Positions 17,220 to 25,023 of a stretch of 32,652 nt of DNA are shown piece after piece. Origin of the DNA: Blastocatellia bacterium AA13 (GTDB lineage Bacteria > Acidobacteriota > Blastocatellia > UBA7656); assembly GCA_003222245.1 (NCBI GenBank), contig QHVH01000053.1, positions 1-32,652 of the forward strand. The letters run 5' to 3'. The first letter of the stretch is position 1, and every line of letters starts with the position of its first letter. Both the position numbers and the translations under genes were made by a program. The notes beneath the pieces were generated by a model that was given only the letters and a program-made list of their open reading frames with translations, did not search any database and was not told where the DNA came from.

Positions 17220-19472
17220 GTGAATCCAAATCTGACGATTCGACATAAAAAATCCGAAAACTTTCGGCGGCAACTCGAAGAATATGCCGAGAGGCTTGAG
17301 TCGCTCGAAACGTTCGACCTCACCGCGGAGGGCACTTACTCGCTGGGCGCCTGGTTTCTTGGACCAAAGGCTGAAAACCAGGGCTTGCTGCTCGAGCTGC
17401 TGAAAGACGCGCTCGACGATCATTGCAGCTATAGAAGGGAATATTTTCCTGAGGATCCAATCTGGATCACTCCGGAGGTAAAGGATACGCCCGAATACAA
17501 GAAGGCCGTAGAAAAATTCAAGCGGTACTTCGGCGACATGGGCGACGCCCTGATGGGCTCGGTTCCTTTCTTCAGCTATCGCTATCAGGGCCATATGAAC
17601 TGGGATATCACGATGCCCGGTTTGCTCGGCTATTTTGGCGCGATGCTCTACAACCAGAACAATGTCGCGGCCGAAGCGTCTCCGATAACGACGGTGCTCG
17701 AGATGAAGGTGGGTGACGACCTGTGCCGCATGCTCGGCTATCACGTTCCCATAAAGAACGAGCCCGCGAAAATTACACCATGGGGCCATATCACCTGCGA
17801 CGGAACCGTCGCGAATATGGAATCGATGTGGGCCTGTCGAAATTTAAAGTTCTACCCGGTCTCCCTTGCTGAGGCGCTCCGTAATGAGTCATCGCTCGCG
17901 GCCGCGCGTTATATGACGATTCGGCTTCCACAGGGCGGCCGCGAGACGTTGATCAATCTCGACACGTGGCAGTTGCTCAACCTCGATCCCGACGAAGTTC
18001 TCGAGTTCCCCACAAGGATTCAGGAGGAGTATGGGATTTCGACCAGCACGCTGCAGACGGCGTTCGACAATTACAACATCCAAAACCTTGGATTCTCTCA
18101 GTTCTACCAGTTGTATCTCAGAGGCCGCGTCGGATTTCCGGTCATGTTCGCGCCGTCCACAATGCACTACTCGTGGCCGAAGTCGGCGGCGGTGCTCGGT
18201 CTTGGCTCGAATAACATGATTCCGGTTCACGTCGATCTCAACGCCCGCATGGAGGTGAACCATCTTCGCTCTCTGCTCGATGCCGCTCTTGCCAACCGCC
18301 AGCCGGTCATAATGGTGGTGGCGGTGATTGGATCCACTGAAGAGAGCGCGGTTGATCCGCTCTCCGACATCATTGCGCTGCGTAAGGAATACGCCCAGGC
18401 CGGTCTAGTATTCCCGGTTCATTCCGACGCAGCGTGGGGCGGCTACTTTGCATCGCTCCTGCGCCGCGACCCTTACGCGAAGGCGGATTTGTCCAGGCGC
18501 CAGTTTACGCCCGAGCTTTCGATGAGCGAGTACGTCAACAAGCAGTACCGGGCGTTGAAGGATGCGAACTCGATTACGGTAGACCCGCATAAAGCCGGTT
18601 ATATACCGTATCCCGCCGGCGGCCTCTGCTATCAGAATTCGGCCATGCGGAATCTCGTGTCGTGGTTCGCGCCGGTCGTCTATCACGGAGGCGTCGACCC
18701 AACGGTGGGTGTCTATGGAATCGAAGGCTCGAAGCCCGGCGCAGCCGCCGCGGGCGTGTTCCTGAGTCATCGAGTGGTGCGTACGAATCAGAGCGGATAC
18801 GGCCAGATCCTCGGCAAGTCTCTGTTCAACAGCAAGCGGCTTTACTCCGCGGTCATCACGATGGCCGATGAATCGGACGACTTCATCGTCGCTCTTTTCC
18901 AGCGGCTGCCGGCTCAAAAGCAAGGGCTTTCGCCTGAGAAGGTGAAAGAGCAGCTTGAATATATAAAGACTCAGATCGTTCCGAAGACCAACGACGAGCT
19001 GATTGCGGATCATGAGGCGATGACGCTTCTGAAGGAGCTGGGCTCCGATCAGATCATCATTAGTTACGCGTTCAACTTCAAACAAAATGGGGTGCTGAAT
19101 CCCGATGTAACGGCGGCCAATAATCTGAACTTCGAGATATTCAAACTGTTGAGTCTCGCGCCTCCTAAGTTCACGCGCGCCTTGTTGGGTGAGAGCGACT
19201 CGGACGTTCCCACGGTGCCGATGATCATTACGCAATCGAGCTTCGATCCGGCGGTCTACGGTCAGGCTCTCGTCGACGATTTCCGGGATCGACTGGGTAT
19301 TACCGAAGGCGATCCGTCGACGCCGGTTAATTTCCTCATCTCCACGACGATGGACCCCTGGCTCACCGATACGGCGGCTGGTAATTTCATTCCGACTCTG
19401 ATCGCCGCGCTAAAATCGGCGGTCGAGGAGGCCATTGGCCTGGTGCTTACGGGACAGGCATCCGGCGGTTGA
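17220..19472 (+). CDS. PLP-dependent group II decarboxylase, tyrosine-decarboxylase-like
   Basis: A 750-residue pyridoxal-phosphate enzyme. The cofactor Lys is about residue 458 in VDPHKAGYIPYPAGG, and the aldimine-supporting Asp lies in PVHSDAAWGG. Other marks are GHITCDGTVANMES and QGHMNWDI. This is the arrangement of the bacterial tyrosine/aromatic amino-acid decarboxylase branch, in which the DPHK-GYIPYP string is characteristic, but it is longer than the usual roughly 620 residues, with an added C-terminal part. It should release CO2 from an amino acid to give an amine; the substrate is uncertain. The GTG start has GGAGG nine bases upstream. It follows the unrecognised 239-residue protein and precedes a hairpin and a hydrolase. 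Confidence 0.92.
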   Translation: MNPNLTIRHKKSENFRRQLEEYAERLESLETFDLTAEGTYSLGAWFLGPKAENQGLLLELLKDALDDHCSYRREYFPEDPIWITPEVKDTPEYKKAVEKFKRYFGDMGDALMGSVPFFSYRYQGHMNWDITMPGLLGYFGAMLYNQNNVAAEASPITTVLEMKVGDDLCRMLGYHVPIKNEPAKITPWGHITCDGTVANMESMWACRNLKFYPVSLAEALRNESSLAAARYMTIRLPQGGRETLINLDTWQLLNLDPDEVLEFPTRIQEEYGISTSTLQTAFDNYNIQNLGFSQFYQLYLRGRVGFPVMFAPSTMHYSWPKSAAVLGLGSNNMIPVHVDLNARMEVNHLRSLLDAALANRQPVIMVVAVIGSTEESAVDPLSDIIALRKEYAQAGLVFPVHSDAAWGGYFASLLRRDPYAKADLSRRQFTPELSMSEYVNKQYRALKDANSITVDPHKAGYIPYPAGGLCYQNSAMRNLVSWFAPVVYHGGVDPTVGVYGIEGSKPGAAAAGVFLSHRVVRTNQSGYGQILGKSLFNSKRLYSAVITMADESDDFIVALFQRLPAQKQGLSPEKVKEQLEYIKTQIVPKTNDELIADHEAMTLLKELGSDQIIISYAFNFKQNGVLNPDVTAANNLNFEIFKLLSLAPPKFTRALLGESDSDVPTVPMIITQSSFDPAVYGQALVDDFRDRLGITEGDPSTPVNFLISTTMDPWLTDTAAGNFIPTLIAALKSAVEEAIGLVLTGQASGG

Positions 19473-19510
19473 AACAACGGCGGCTAGAGAATCGGAGGCA
19501 TCGCGCATTC

Positions 19511-19540
19511 GCGGGAGGCAGCTTCACGGCTGCCTCCCGC
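19511..19540. terminator. Perfect 12-base-pair hairpin after the decarboxylase gene
   Basis: GCGGGAGGCAGC (19511-19522) is exactly complementary to GCTGCCTCCCGC (19529-19540), with a 6-base loop. It lies between the decarboxylase stop and the hydrolase start. No T-run follows, so it may be a terminator of low U-content, an mRNA-stabilising hairpin, or a processing site that separates expression of the two genes. Confidence 0.6.
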
Positions 19541-19567
19541 CTCAAGCAATAACCTGGACTCAAGCTA

Positions 19568-20431
19568 GTGACTGAGAACATCAATACCGAGAATCAGCAA
19601 ACATCGCCTTCAACCGAGTCTCGCAATGCCCCCGGCGACGCCATCCAGATGATGTCGCACGATGTCATTGGCTCGGGACCGCCGTTGGTCATGCTTGGCG
19701 GCGGCGCCACGGGCATAAGAGGTTTGCAGATGCACGCGGAGCGGCTTTCGGGACATCGTACCGCTGTGCGGCTGCAAACCCTGAACGTTGATTGGGGTAC
19801 AAGAGACTTTCCGTTGGCGCCGGATTATTCCGTCAAGTCCGAGAGCCGGGCAATGCGCGCGACTATAGAGGCGCTTGGGCTGAGTTATCCGATAGACATA
19901 ATGGGCTGGTGCCTTGGCGGTATAGTCGCCCTCGATTTTGCGCTCGACAGCATTGAGATGGTTCGCTCGCTGGTGCTGGTGGAACCGGCCGCGTATTGGG
20001 CGCTTGAACAGGCGTTGAATACGGATGCGGAGTACAAAGAAATGATGAGCTTCTTCCGGGGATTTGTCGGAGACATCACTCGCGAACAAATCGAACGGCT
20101 CAGGATCTCGCTTGGCGATCAGCCGGGCCGATTCGAAAATGAAGAGCAGATAATGCAAATCTGGATGCAGTACCGCGGGTCTTTGCGCTGCATGCCCGCG
20201 GTCGCGAGTTATGCGGATACGCTGGAGCGGGTTCGCGGCTTAGAAAAGCCGGTTCTCCTCGTCGAAGGCAAAGACTCAATGCGGATCTATCGAAGCATAA
20301 ACGACGTGCTCGAACGATCGCTTCCCAATGTGCGGCGCGTGAAGCTGCCAGGAGGACACGCGTCCTCAACAGAGTCGATTGATCTCTTTATGGAGGTTCT
20401 AACCAGTTTTCACGCCGGAGTCGAAGGGTAG
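19568..20431 (+). CDS. Alpha/beta hydrolase with predicted cysteine nucleophile
   Basis: A 287-residue alpha/beta-fold hydrolase resembling thioesterases of polyketide/peptide synthetases and polyhydroxyalkanoate synthases. The nucleophile elbow reads GWCLGG, so Cys115 replaces the usual Ser. The acid is probably Asp236 (LLVEGKDS) and the base His264 (LPGGHASS). The oxyanion-side strand is PPLVMLGGGATG. The first 30 residues are polar and low-complexity. A Cys nucleophile suits a thioester acyl-transfer reaction more than ester hydrolysis, though this is inference. GTG start; no strong ribosome binding site is seen. Its 3' end is 17 bases from the convergent aldo/keto reductase gene. Confidence 0.85.
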   Translation: MTENINTENQQTSPSTESRNAPGDAIQMMSHDVIGSGPPLVMLGGGATGIRGLQMHAERLSGHRTAVRLQTLNVDWGTRDFPLAPDYSVKSESRAMRATIEALGLSYPIDIMGWCLGGIVALDFALDSIEMVRSLVLVEPAAYWALEQALNTDAEYKEMMSFFRGFVGDITREQIERLRISLGDQPGRFENEEQIMQIWMQYRGSLRCMPAVASYADTLERVRGLEKPVLLVEGKDSMRIYRSINDVLERSLPNVRRVKLPGGHASSTESIDLFMEVLTSFHAGVEG

Positions 20432-20448
20432 CAGCAGTCGGCGCTCTT

Positions 20449-21441
20449 TTATGCTTCGCGCACTTCGACTACGTCTCCCATATCGAACCAGATATTTCCA
20501 CAACGCTCGATCTCGTGTGCATCAAGGCTGGTTTCAGAGTATCGCATAGTCTCGGCGAGTTGTTCCGCGCTTGTTGCGCCGACTATTACCGATGTGATTA
20601 CCGGCTGATGAAGCAGCCAGAGCAGCGCCGCGTGGCTCAAGGATTTGCCGCGCGGCTCCAGGAAGTTTCGCAATTGTTCTACCGCATTGAAGCACTCGTT
20701 ATTCCAATACCGGCCGGTGTAAAGCTTTCCTCCAATCGCAAAGCGTGTATTGGCCGGAGGCGGTTTCATTCGATCGTACTTCCCGGTCAGAAGGCCGCCC
20801 GCGAGTGGATTGTACGCGAGGATGCCGATCTGCTGGTCGACGCAAAGCGGCGCGAGCTCGAATTCAATGTCGCGATAGAGAAGGTTGTATCGCGCTTGCG
20901 TCGACTCGTATCGCGCAAAACCGGATCGATCGCTTGTCCATAATGCCTTGCAGAGCTGCCACGCAGGCAGGTTCGAGCACCCGATGTATCGCGCGCGCCC
21001 GCTCTTCACAATTACATCCAGGGCCGAAAGCGTTTCGTCGATGGGCGTGTCCGGATCGGGAAAGTGGGTTTGATAGAGATCAAGGTAGTCCGTACTCAAT
21101 CTGCGAAGGCTGCCGTCGATCGCTTCCAGTATGTGCTTGCGCGAGAGGCCGGCTTCGTTCGGCTCGTGCCCCATTCGCATCCCGGCTTTGCTCGCCAGGA
21201 CAAAATGCTGTCGCTTGCCGCGAAGCCAATTGCCGACTATCTCTTCGGTCCTGCCCGCCGTTTCGGGTGTTGACGGAAAAGGATAGCCGTCGGCCGCATC
21301 CAGAAAATTAATCCCTGCATCGGCGGCGCGATCCATTATTTGAAACGAGGTCTTTTCGTCGCACTGGTTTCCGAAGGTCATCGTTCCAAGGCAGACCTCG
21401 CTGACTTTTAGACCAGTTCGACCCAGCTTCTTGGTTCGCAA
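20449..21441 (-). CDS. Aldo/keto reductase
   Basis: A 330-residue NAD(P)H-dependent oxidoreductase with a TIM-barrel fold. It begins RTKKLGRTGLKVSEVCLGTMTFG, the standard AKR opening. The catalytic tetrad is seen as Asp (FLDAAD), Tyr (DGYPF), Lys (LASKAG) and His (YQTHFPD). GCSN and YNPLAGGLLTGKY are further family marks. The TTG at 21441 is chosen since GGGAGG lies seven bases upstream and the usual N-terminus follows; an ATG at 21522 would add 27 untypical residues and overlap the preceding gene. It is the last gene of the peptide operon, 52 bases after the aminotransferase. It may reduce an aldehyde or ketone made by the upstream oxidases, which is inference. Confidence 0.93.
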   Translation of the reverse strand: MRTKKLGRTGLKVSEVCLGTMTFGNQCDEKTSFQIMDRAADAGINFLDAADGYPFPSTPETAGRTEEIVGNWLRGKRQHFVLASKAGMRMGHEPNEAGLSRKHILEAIDGSLRRLSTDYLDLYQTHFPDPDTPIDETLSALDVIVKSGRARYIGCSNLPAWQLCKALWTSDRSGFARYESTQARYNLLYRDIEFELAPLCVDQQIGILAYNPLAGGLLTGKYDRMKPPPANTRFAIGGKLYTGRYWNNECFNAVEQLRNFLEPRGKSLSHAALLWLLHQPVITSVIVGATSAEQLAETMRYSETSLDAHEIERCGNIWFDMGDVVEVREA

Positions 21442-21493
21442 CGAAGATCCTCCCGGCGGCGCTTGATCGATGTGCTCGCGTGCCGCGTCACAA

Positions 21494-22843
21494 CTACATC
21501 GCGAATTCAGGTATATCAACAAGCCGTTGGAAGGCTCGGTTAAAGGCCTCGGCTGTTCGGACGATTACCTCGTCATCATGTGCTGCTGAAATCCAGCCGT
21601 GCGCCGAATGCATGTCGACGCCTTCAATTAAGAGGGCCAGCCGCAGCCGATTATGCAGCTCCTTCTTTTCTCGAAAGAGAGATATGACGGGCTTTGACGG
21701 GCCTTCGACGCCTGCTTTCCTTCCTCCAACCACAACGTGAAACGTAGAGCTATTGTTGAAGCACGATATGTCGACTCCGCGCGCTTCCGCGAATTCATTT
21801 ACCAACTTCACAAGCTTTTCGGCGGCGCTCTTCGCGAAGGTCTGAACGGCGCCGTCGGATACGTGTTGAAGCATGCAGATACCGGCCGCCGCGGACAGCG
21901 GATTGGCATTGAACGTTCCCGAGTGTTGAACCTTTGCGTGACGACCTCCCGTCGAGACGCCTTCGCCGAATACGCTCATAATCTCCGCCGGTCCTGCTAC
22001 TGCTCCGCCGGGCAAACCGCCGCCGAGGATCTTCGAAAGCAGGGTCAAATCCGGCATGATTCCGCTGAGGGCTTGCACTCCGCCGGGACTGTATCTAAAT
22101 CCGCTGATCACCTCGTCAAAAATGAGCAGGGCCCGATGCTGCCTTGTGATATCTCGCAGCCGTGCAAGAAACTCGGGATCATAAGGAAGCGCGCCGCTGC
22201 CGGCCCCTCCCGGCTCGAGGATGAGCCCGGCAACTTCGTACTTGCTCAAAAATCCCGCGATGGCCTCGATCGAAAGAGGATCAGCCAGCCCCACATATTC
22301 TTCCGAGCCCGGACTCAGGCCGCCGTCTTCCGCGGCGACGAAATGGGACATCGCTTCGTCGTGCCACCCATGGAAATGTCCGTTCAATCTGAGAACTATG
22401 TGGCGGCCGGTCCAGGCTCGCGCAATTCTTAGCGCCAGTATCACCGCTTCCGTGCCTGACGATGTGAAGCGGACTCTTTCGGCTGAAGGGATCAGCTCGC
22501 ATATAAGCTCGGCCCAGCGTGTTTCAAGCTCGTGGCTTGCTCCGAAATGGCTGCCCAACTCGAGCTGCCTACGGACTGCTTCGACAACCGGCTCAAAGCA
22601 GTGGCCCAGCAGCAACGCTCCGTGACCCATCCAGTAGTCTATGAGCTGATTGCCGGAGACATCCCATTTGAGCGGTCCCGCGGCTCTATGTATTGCGACG
22701 GGAAAGGGGTGAATCGCGCGGCTGTCGTGTGTAACTCCGCCCGCGATTACTTTGAGAGCGCGATCATATAGCTCGGCGGATCGAGCAAACTTTGTTTGAT
22801 AAGCGTTGAGGAGGTTCTGTTCGCTGACCGAAGGCCCTGTCAT
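21494..22843 (-). CDS. Class III PLP enzyme, glutamate-1-semialdehyde-aminomutase-like
   Basis: A 449-residue PLP-dependent aminotransferase or aminomutase. The cofactor Lys is about residue 271 in LLSKILGGGLPGG, the ring-binding Asp is in LIFDEVISGF, the phosphate contact is TSSGTEA, and GHFHGWHD is typical of the GSA-aminomutase branch. Although hemL-like, it sits in a specialised operon with a small peptide and two diiron oxidases, so it is unlikely to be the haem enzyme. ATG at 22843 has AGGA at ideal spacing and overlaps the preceding stop (TGATG); a GTG one codon earlier is possible. It could act on an amine or aldehyde on a peptide or free amino acid; the substrate is unknown. Confidence 0.92.
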   Translation of the reverse strand: MTGPSVSEQNLLNAYQTKFARSAELYDRALKVIAGGVTHDSRAIHPFPVAIHRAAGPLKWDVSGNQLIDYWMGHGALLLGHCFEPVVEAVRRQLELGSHFGASHELETRWAELICELIPSAERVRFTSSGTEAVILALRIARAWTGRHIVLRLNGHFHGWHDEAMSHFVAAEDGGLSPGSEEYVGLADPLSIEAIAGFLSKYEVAGLILEPGGAGSGALPYDPEFLARLRDITRQHRALLIFDEVISGFRYSPGGVQALSGIMPDLTLLSKILGGGLPGGAVAGPAEIMSVFGEGVSTGGRHAKVQHSGTFNANPLSAAAGICMLQHVSDGAVQTFAKSAAEKLVKLVNEFAEARGVDISCFNNSSTFHVVVGGRKAGVEGPSKPVISLFREKKELHNRLRLALLIEGVDMHSAHGWISAAHDDEVIVRTAEAFNRAFQRLVDIPEFAM

Positions 22844-23868
22844 CACGCGTCCTGAAGAACCGTCCTTATATCCAGAGCGCGGCGCGGGACCATGACACCC
22901 GGAGTGCTGTAATAATCAAGAATGCCTTCGAAGTACAAAACGAAGTACTCGACGGTCGCGCGCGCGGCGTCGAGAATCTTTTGCCGGCGTTCCGGGTTTA
23001 TGGTTTCTTCTTTCGCTATGAATCGCTTGAGGAGTGTGATTTCGTGCCCGAGCTCGTCGTCCGTAGCAGCATGTTTTTTTAGGGCGTCGAATAGGCCCTT
23101 TTCAGAAGGATAGAGGCGCTCGAGACGATCGTAGAAATTGTTGAAGCTGCCTTTTGGCCGGTTGGCCGTCGGCGCTTGCATAATGCCGAACGCGCTCATA
23201 TACGCGGCGGGCTCGCCAACCGCAAGCTCACTGAGAAAATGAATAAGGGCGCGAGTGGAAGCAATGGGCGGCGCCTCTATTACGCTTGATCTCGATATGC
23301 CGCAGGCTTCGAGACCCGCAAGAAACATCTCGCCGTGATCGTGCTCTTCCAGGTAATGATGCGACAACAAACGCCTGGTCGCCTTGTCGGTGCGGCAGTA
23401 GGCGACGCTGGCGGGCATGTGTTCGTTGGCTGAATTAGCATAGTGGAAGAACTCGATTCCCCAGCCGAGAATCAGACTCCGCGAAGCTTTGCCCGAAAGC
23501 AAAACATCCCAAAATGGTTGAAGAAATATTTCTTTTGCCCAGAACTTGCAAGCTTCGAAGTAGGCGTCGAAGAACTCGGATGACTGCGTCTCTTCGAGGG
23601 CGGCGAGATCGATCAAGTAAGCGTCTTCGGCAAGAACGGCAATCGCTTCGTTGATTTTGGAGCCCGATACCCCGATTCGCGTCGCGAGCTCCGATACGCG
23701 GTTGTTACCATCGAGACTTTCCTTGAGTCCCGACATTATTCTGGCGCCGAATCCCGAATAGCTGAAAGTAGCGTCGGGCGTTACGACGTCTACGTCGCCA
23801 TTGGACTCCTCGAAGGCGACGTAGGGGCTCACGAGCGGTTTTGCATTCTCACCGAAGGACGCTGCCAT
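22843..23868 (-). CDS. RRE-like plus haem-oxygenase-like diiron oxidase (HDO), second copy
   Basis: A 341-residue protein in two parts. Residues about 14-90 look like a PqqD/RRE-type winged helix: beta strands in PYVAFEESNGDVDVV, then helices in GLKESLDGNNRVSELATRIG and NEAIAVLAEDAYLID. Residues about 97-335 are an all-helical HDO domain. Candidate metal ligands are Glu139 and His142 (IEFFH), Glu174/Glu175, Asp177 and His178 (HYLEEHDH), and Asp271-His275 (DELGH), so the site appears intact. HDO proteins use Fe and O2 for N-oxygenation, C-C cleavage or related chemistry. It overlaps the first copy by 20 bases and the aminotransferase start by one. The two HDO proteins are paralogues and may form a heteromer. 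The reaction is unknown. Confidence 0.85.
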   Translation of the reverse strand: MAASFGENAKPLVSPYVAFEESNGDVDVVTPDATFSYSGFGARIMSGLKESLDGNNRVSELATRIGVSGSKINEAIAVLAEDAYLIDLAALEETQSSEFFDAYFEACKFWAKEIFLQPFWDVLLSGKASRSLILGWGIEFFHYANSANEHMPASVAYCRTDKATRRLLSHHYLEEHDHGEMFLAGLEACGISRSSVIEAPPIASTRALIHFLSELAVGEPAAYMSAFGIMQAPTANRPKGSFNNFYDRLERLYPSEKGLFDALKKHAATDDELGHEITLLKRFIAKEETINPERRQKILDAARATVEYFVLYFEGILDYYSTPGVMVPRRALDIRTVLQDA

Positions 23869-24913
23869 TGCTGCCGTTCCCTTTGCCCATCCGTAGCGGG
23901 CGTTGCAAGGCCGCGCCTATTCGAGGCCCGGCGGCCGGAGCGCCATAGTAGCGGACGATATCCGTCGACCACAACTCGAGGGTTTCAATAAAAAGAGCGC
24001 AAAGCCCGAGAGCTTCAGAGGCGCGCTCCCGCGGTATTCGCGGCATCTTGTCGCAGACGAGCTCGAGCATCTGATTGTGGCCGTACGCTTCATCGAGCTT
24101 CACATGCTCGATCAGCGGTTGGATTACCCGCGGGCGGTCCGGAGCGTAGTGCTCGCGAACGCGCTCGAGGAAGGTGAGGCCGCTTGCCCGTTCCGCGCCG
24201 GCGGATTCAAGAAATGCGGACGACACCGCGTATTCCAACGGGCCGCGGCGAGCGCAGTTCCTCATGTGATTTAGAACAGCCATAGTCGAGGGCAAGGGCC
24301 GGGTCGATTCCACAAGCGCGGCATCGTAACCCAGCGCCCTCAGCGCTGAGATAAAGAAATGGCTGTGGTCATACTCTTCGAAATAATGGCGGATGAAAAG
24401 AGGTTTGATTCGATGATCGGCGCACTCGGCTATGCTCAGCGCAAGGCGATCGTTGACGCCCTCGATAAAGTGATAAGTTTCGATGAGCCAGCCGGTGAAT
24501 TGAGCTTTGGTCGCTTCGCCTGATCTGAGCAACTCCCAGAGTGGATGACTGAAGAGCCTATATTTCCAGGAGCCGAAGAGCCGCCGGCAGATTGAAGTAA
24601 ACTGGCGGGGATCGAGGTCATTATCTGATCTACTGGCGAGATCGACCGCGATCCCCGCTTCTATCAGAGCCTTCACAACCGCGCCAACAACGTGGTCCCG
24701 AGAACCGAGTTGATCGGCAATAGCGCGAATACTCTTAGTGCCATCGGCCGCGGCGGCGATGGTTTTTATCAATTCGGGCGACGTCCCGCTCAGCTCGACG
24801 GTTTCACCATCAATCCTAAACGTCGCCAGATCCCCTTCAACTACAACTCTGGCATCCCAACGCAGGGCAGGAATGCACTGGTCGAGTTCAACCGCTGCCT
24901 TTATGGAAGCCAT
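23849..24913 (-). CDS. RRE-like plus haem-oxygenase-like diiron oxidase (HDO), first copy
   Basis: A 354-residue protein with the same two-part plan as its neighbour. Residues about 17-92 resemble PqqD/RRE domains: LRWDARVVVEGDLATFRIDG, then ELIKTIAAAADGTKSIRAIA and VVKALIEAGIAVD. Residues about 105-325 form the HDO domain with Glu145 and His148 (IETYH), Glu179/Glu180, Asp182 and His183 (HYFEEYDH), and Glu275-His279 (DEAYGH). The HYxEExDHxxxFxxxLxxxG string is shared with the second copy. A stop codon in the same frame just upstream rules out a longer start. The ribosome binding site is weak, so translation may depend on the 110-base leader with its hairpin. It is the first large gene after the 43-codon peptide gene. 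PqqC-type, BesC-type or SznF-type chemistry cannot be told apart here. Confidence 0.85.
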   Translation of the reverse strand: MASIKAAVELDQCIPALRWDARVVVEGDLATFRIDGETVELSGTSPELIKTIAAAADGTKSIRAIADQLGSRDHVVGAVVKALIEAGIAVDLASRSDNDLDPRQFTSICRRLFGSWKYRLFSHPLWELLRSGEATKAQFTGWLIETYHFIEGVNDRLALSIAECADHRIKPLFIRHYFEEYDHSHFFISALRALGYDAALVESTRPLPSTMAVLNHMRNCARRGPLEYAVSSAFLESAGAERASGLTFLERVREHYAPDRPRVIQPLIEHVKLDEAYGHNQMLELVCDKMPRIPRERASEALGLCALFIETLELWSTDIVRYYGAPAAGPRIGAALQRPLRMGKGNGSNGSVLR

Positions 24914-24962
24914 TTGGACAAATGTTTCTGGGCGTTGCCGCCCGATTATCTACTGCCGCCGT

Positions 24963-24997
24963 CCGGTCAGGGATGATCCGTTTGGATCCTTCCCCGG
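24963..24997. promoter_or_regulatory. Hairpin in the peptide-to-oxidase intergenic gap
   Basis: GATCC (24975-24979) pairs with GGATC (24984-24988) around a GTTT loop. GGGA (24970-24973) pairs with TCCC (24991-24994) outside a small internal mismatch, and CCG/CGG can extend the stem. It lies in the 110 bases between the small peptide gene and the first oxidase gene. There is no T-run on the minus strand. A partial terminator or mRNA-stabilising stem here would allow more peptide than enzyme to be made, as is usual in RiPP operons. Confidence 0.5.
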
Positions 24998-25023
24998 CCG
25001 AACGTTTATGAACATTGCGTTAA

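Noticed and set aside
18405-19235. A 276-codon minus-strand frame inside the decarboxylase gene
   Set aside because: A shadow of the PLP decarboxylase; Arg- and His-rich with no domain.
21494-22843. Calling the class III PLP enzyme hemL
   Set aside because: The motif core is hemL-like, but the operon context and divergent N-terminus do not fit haem synthesis.
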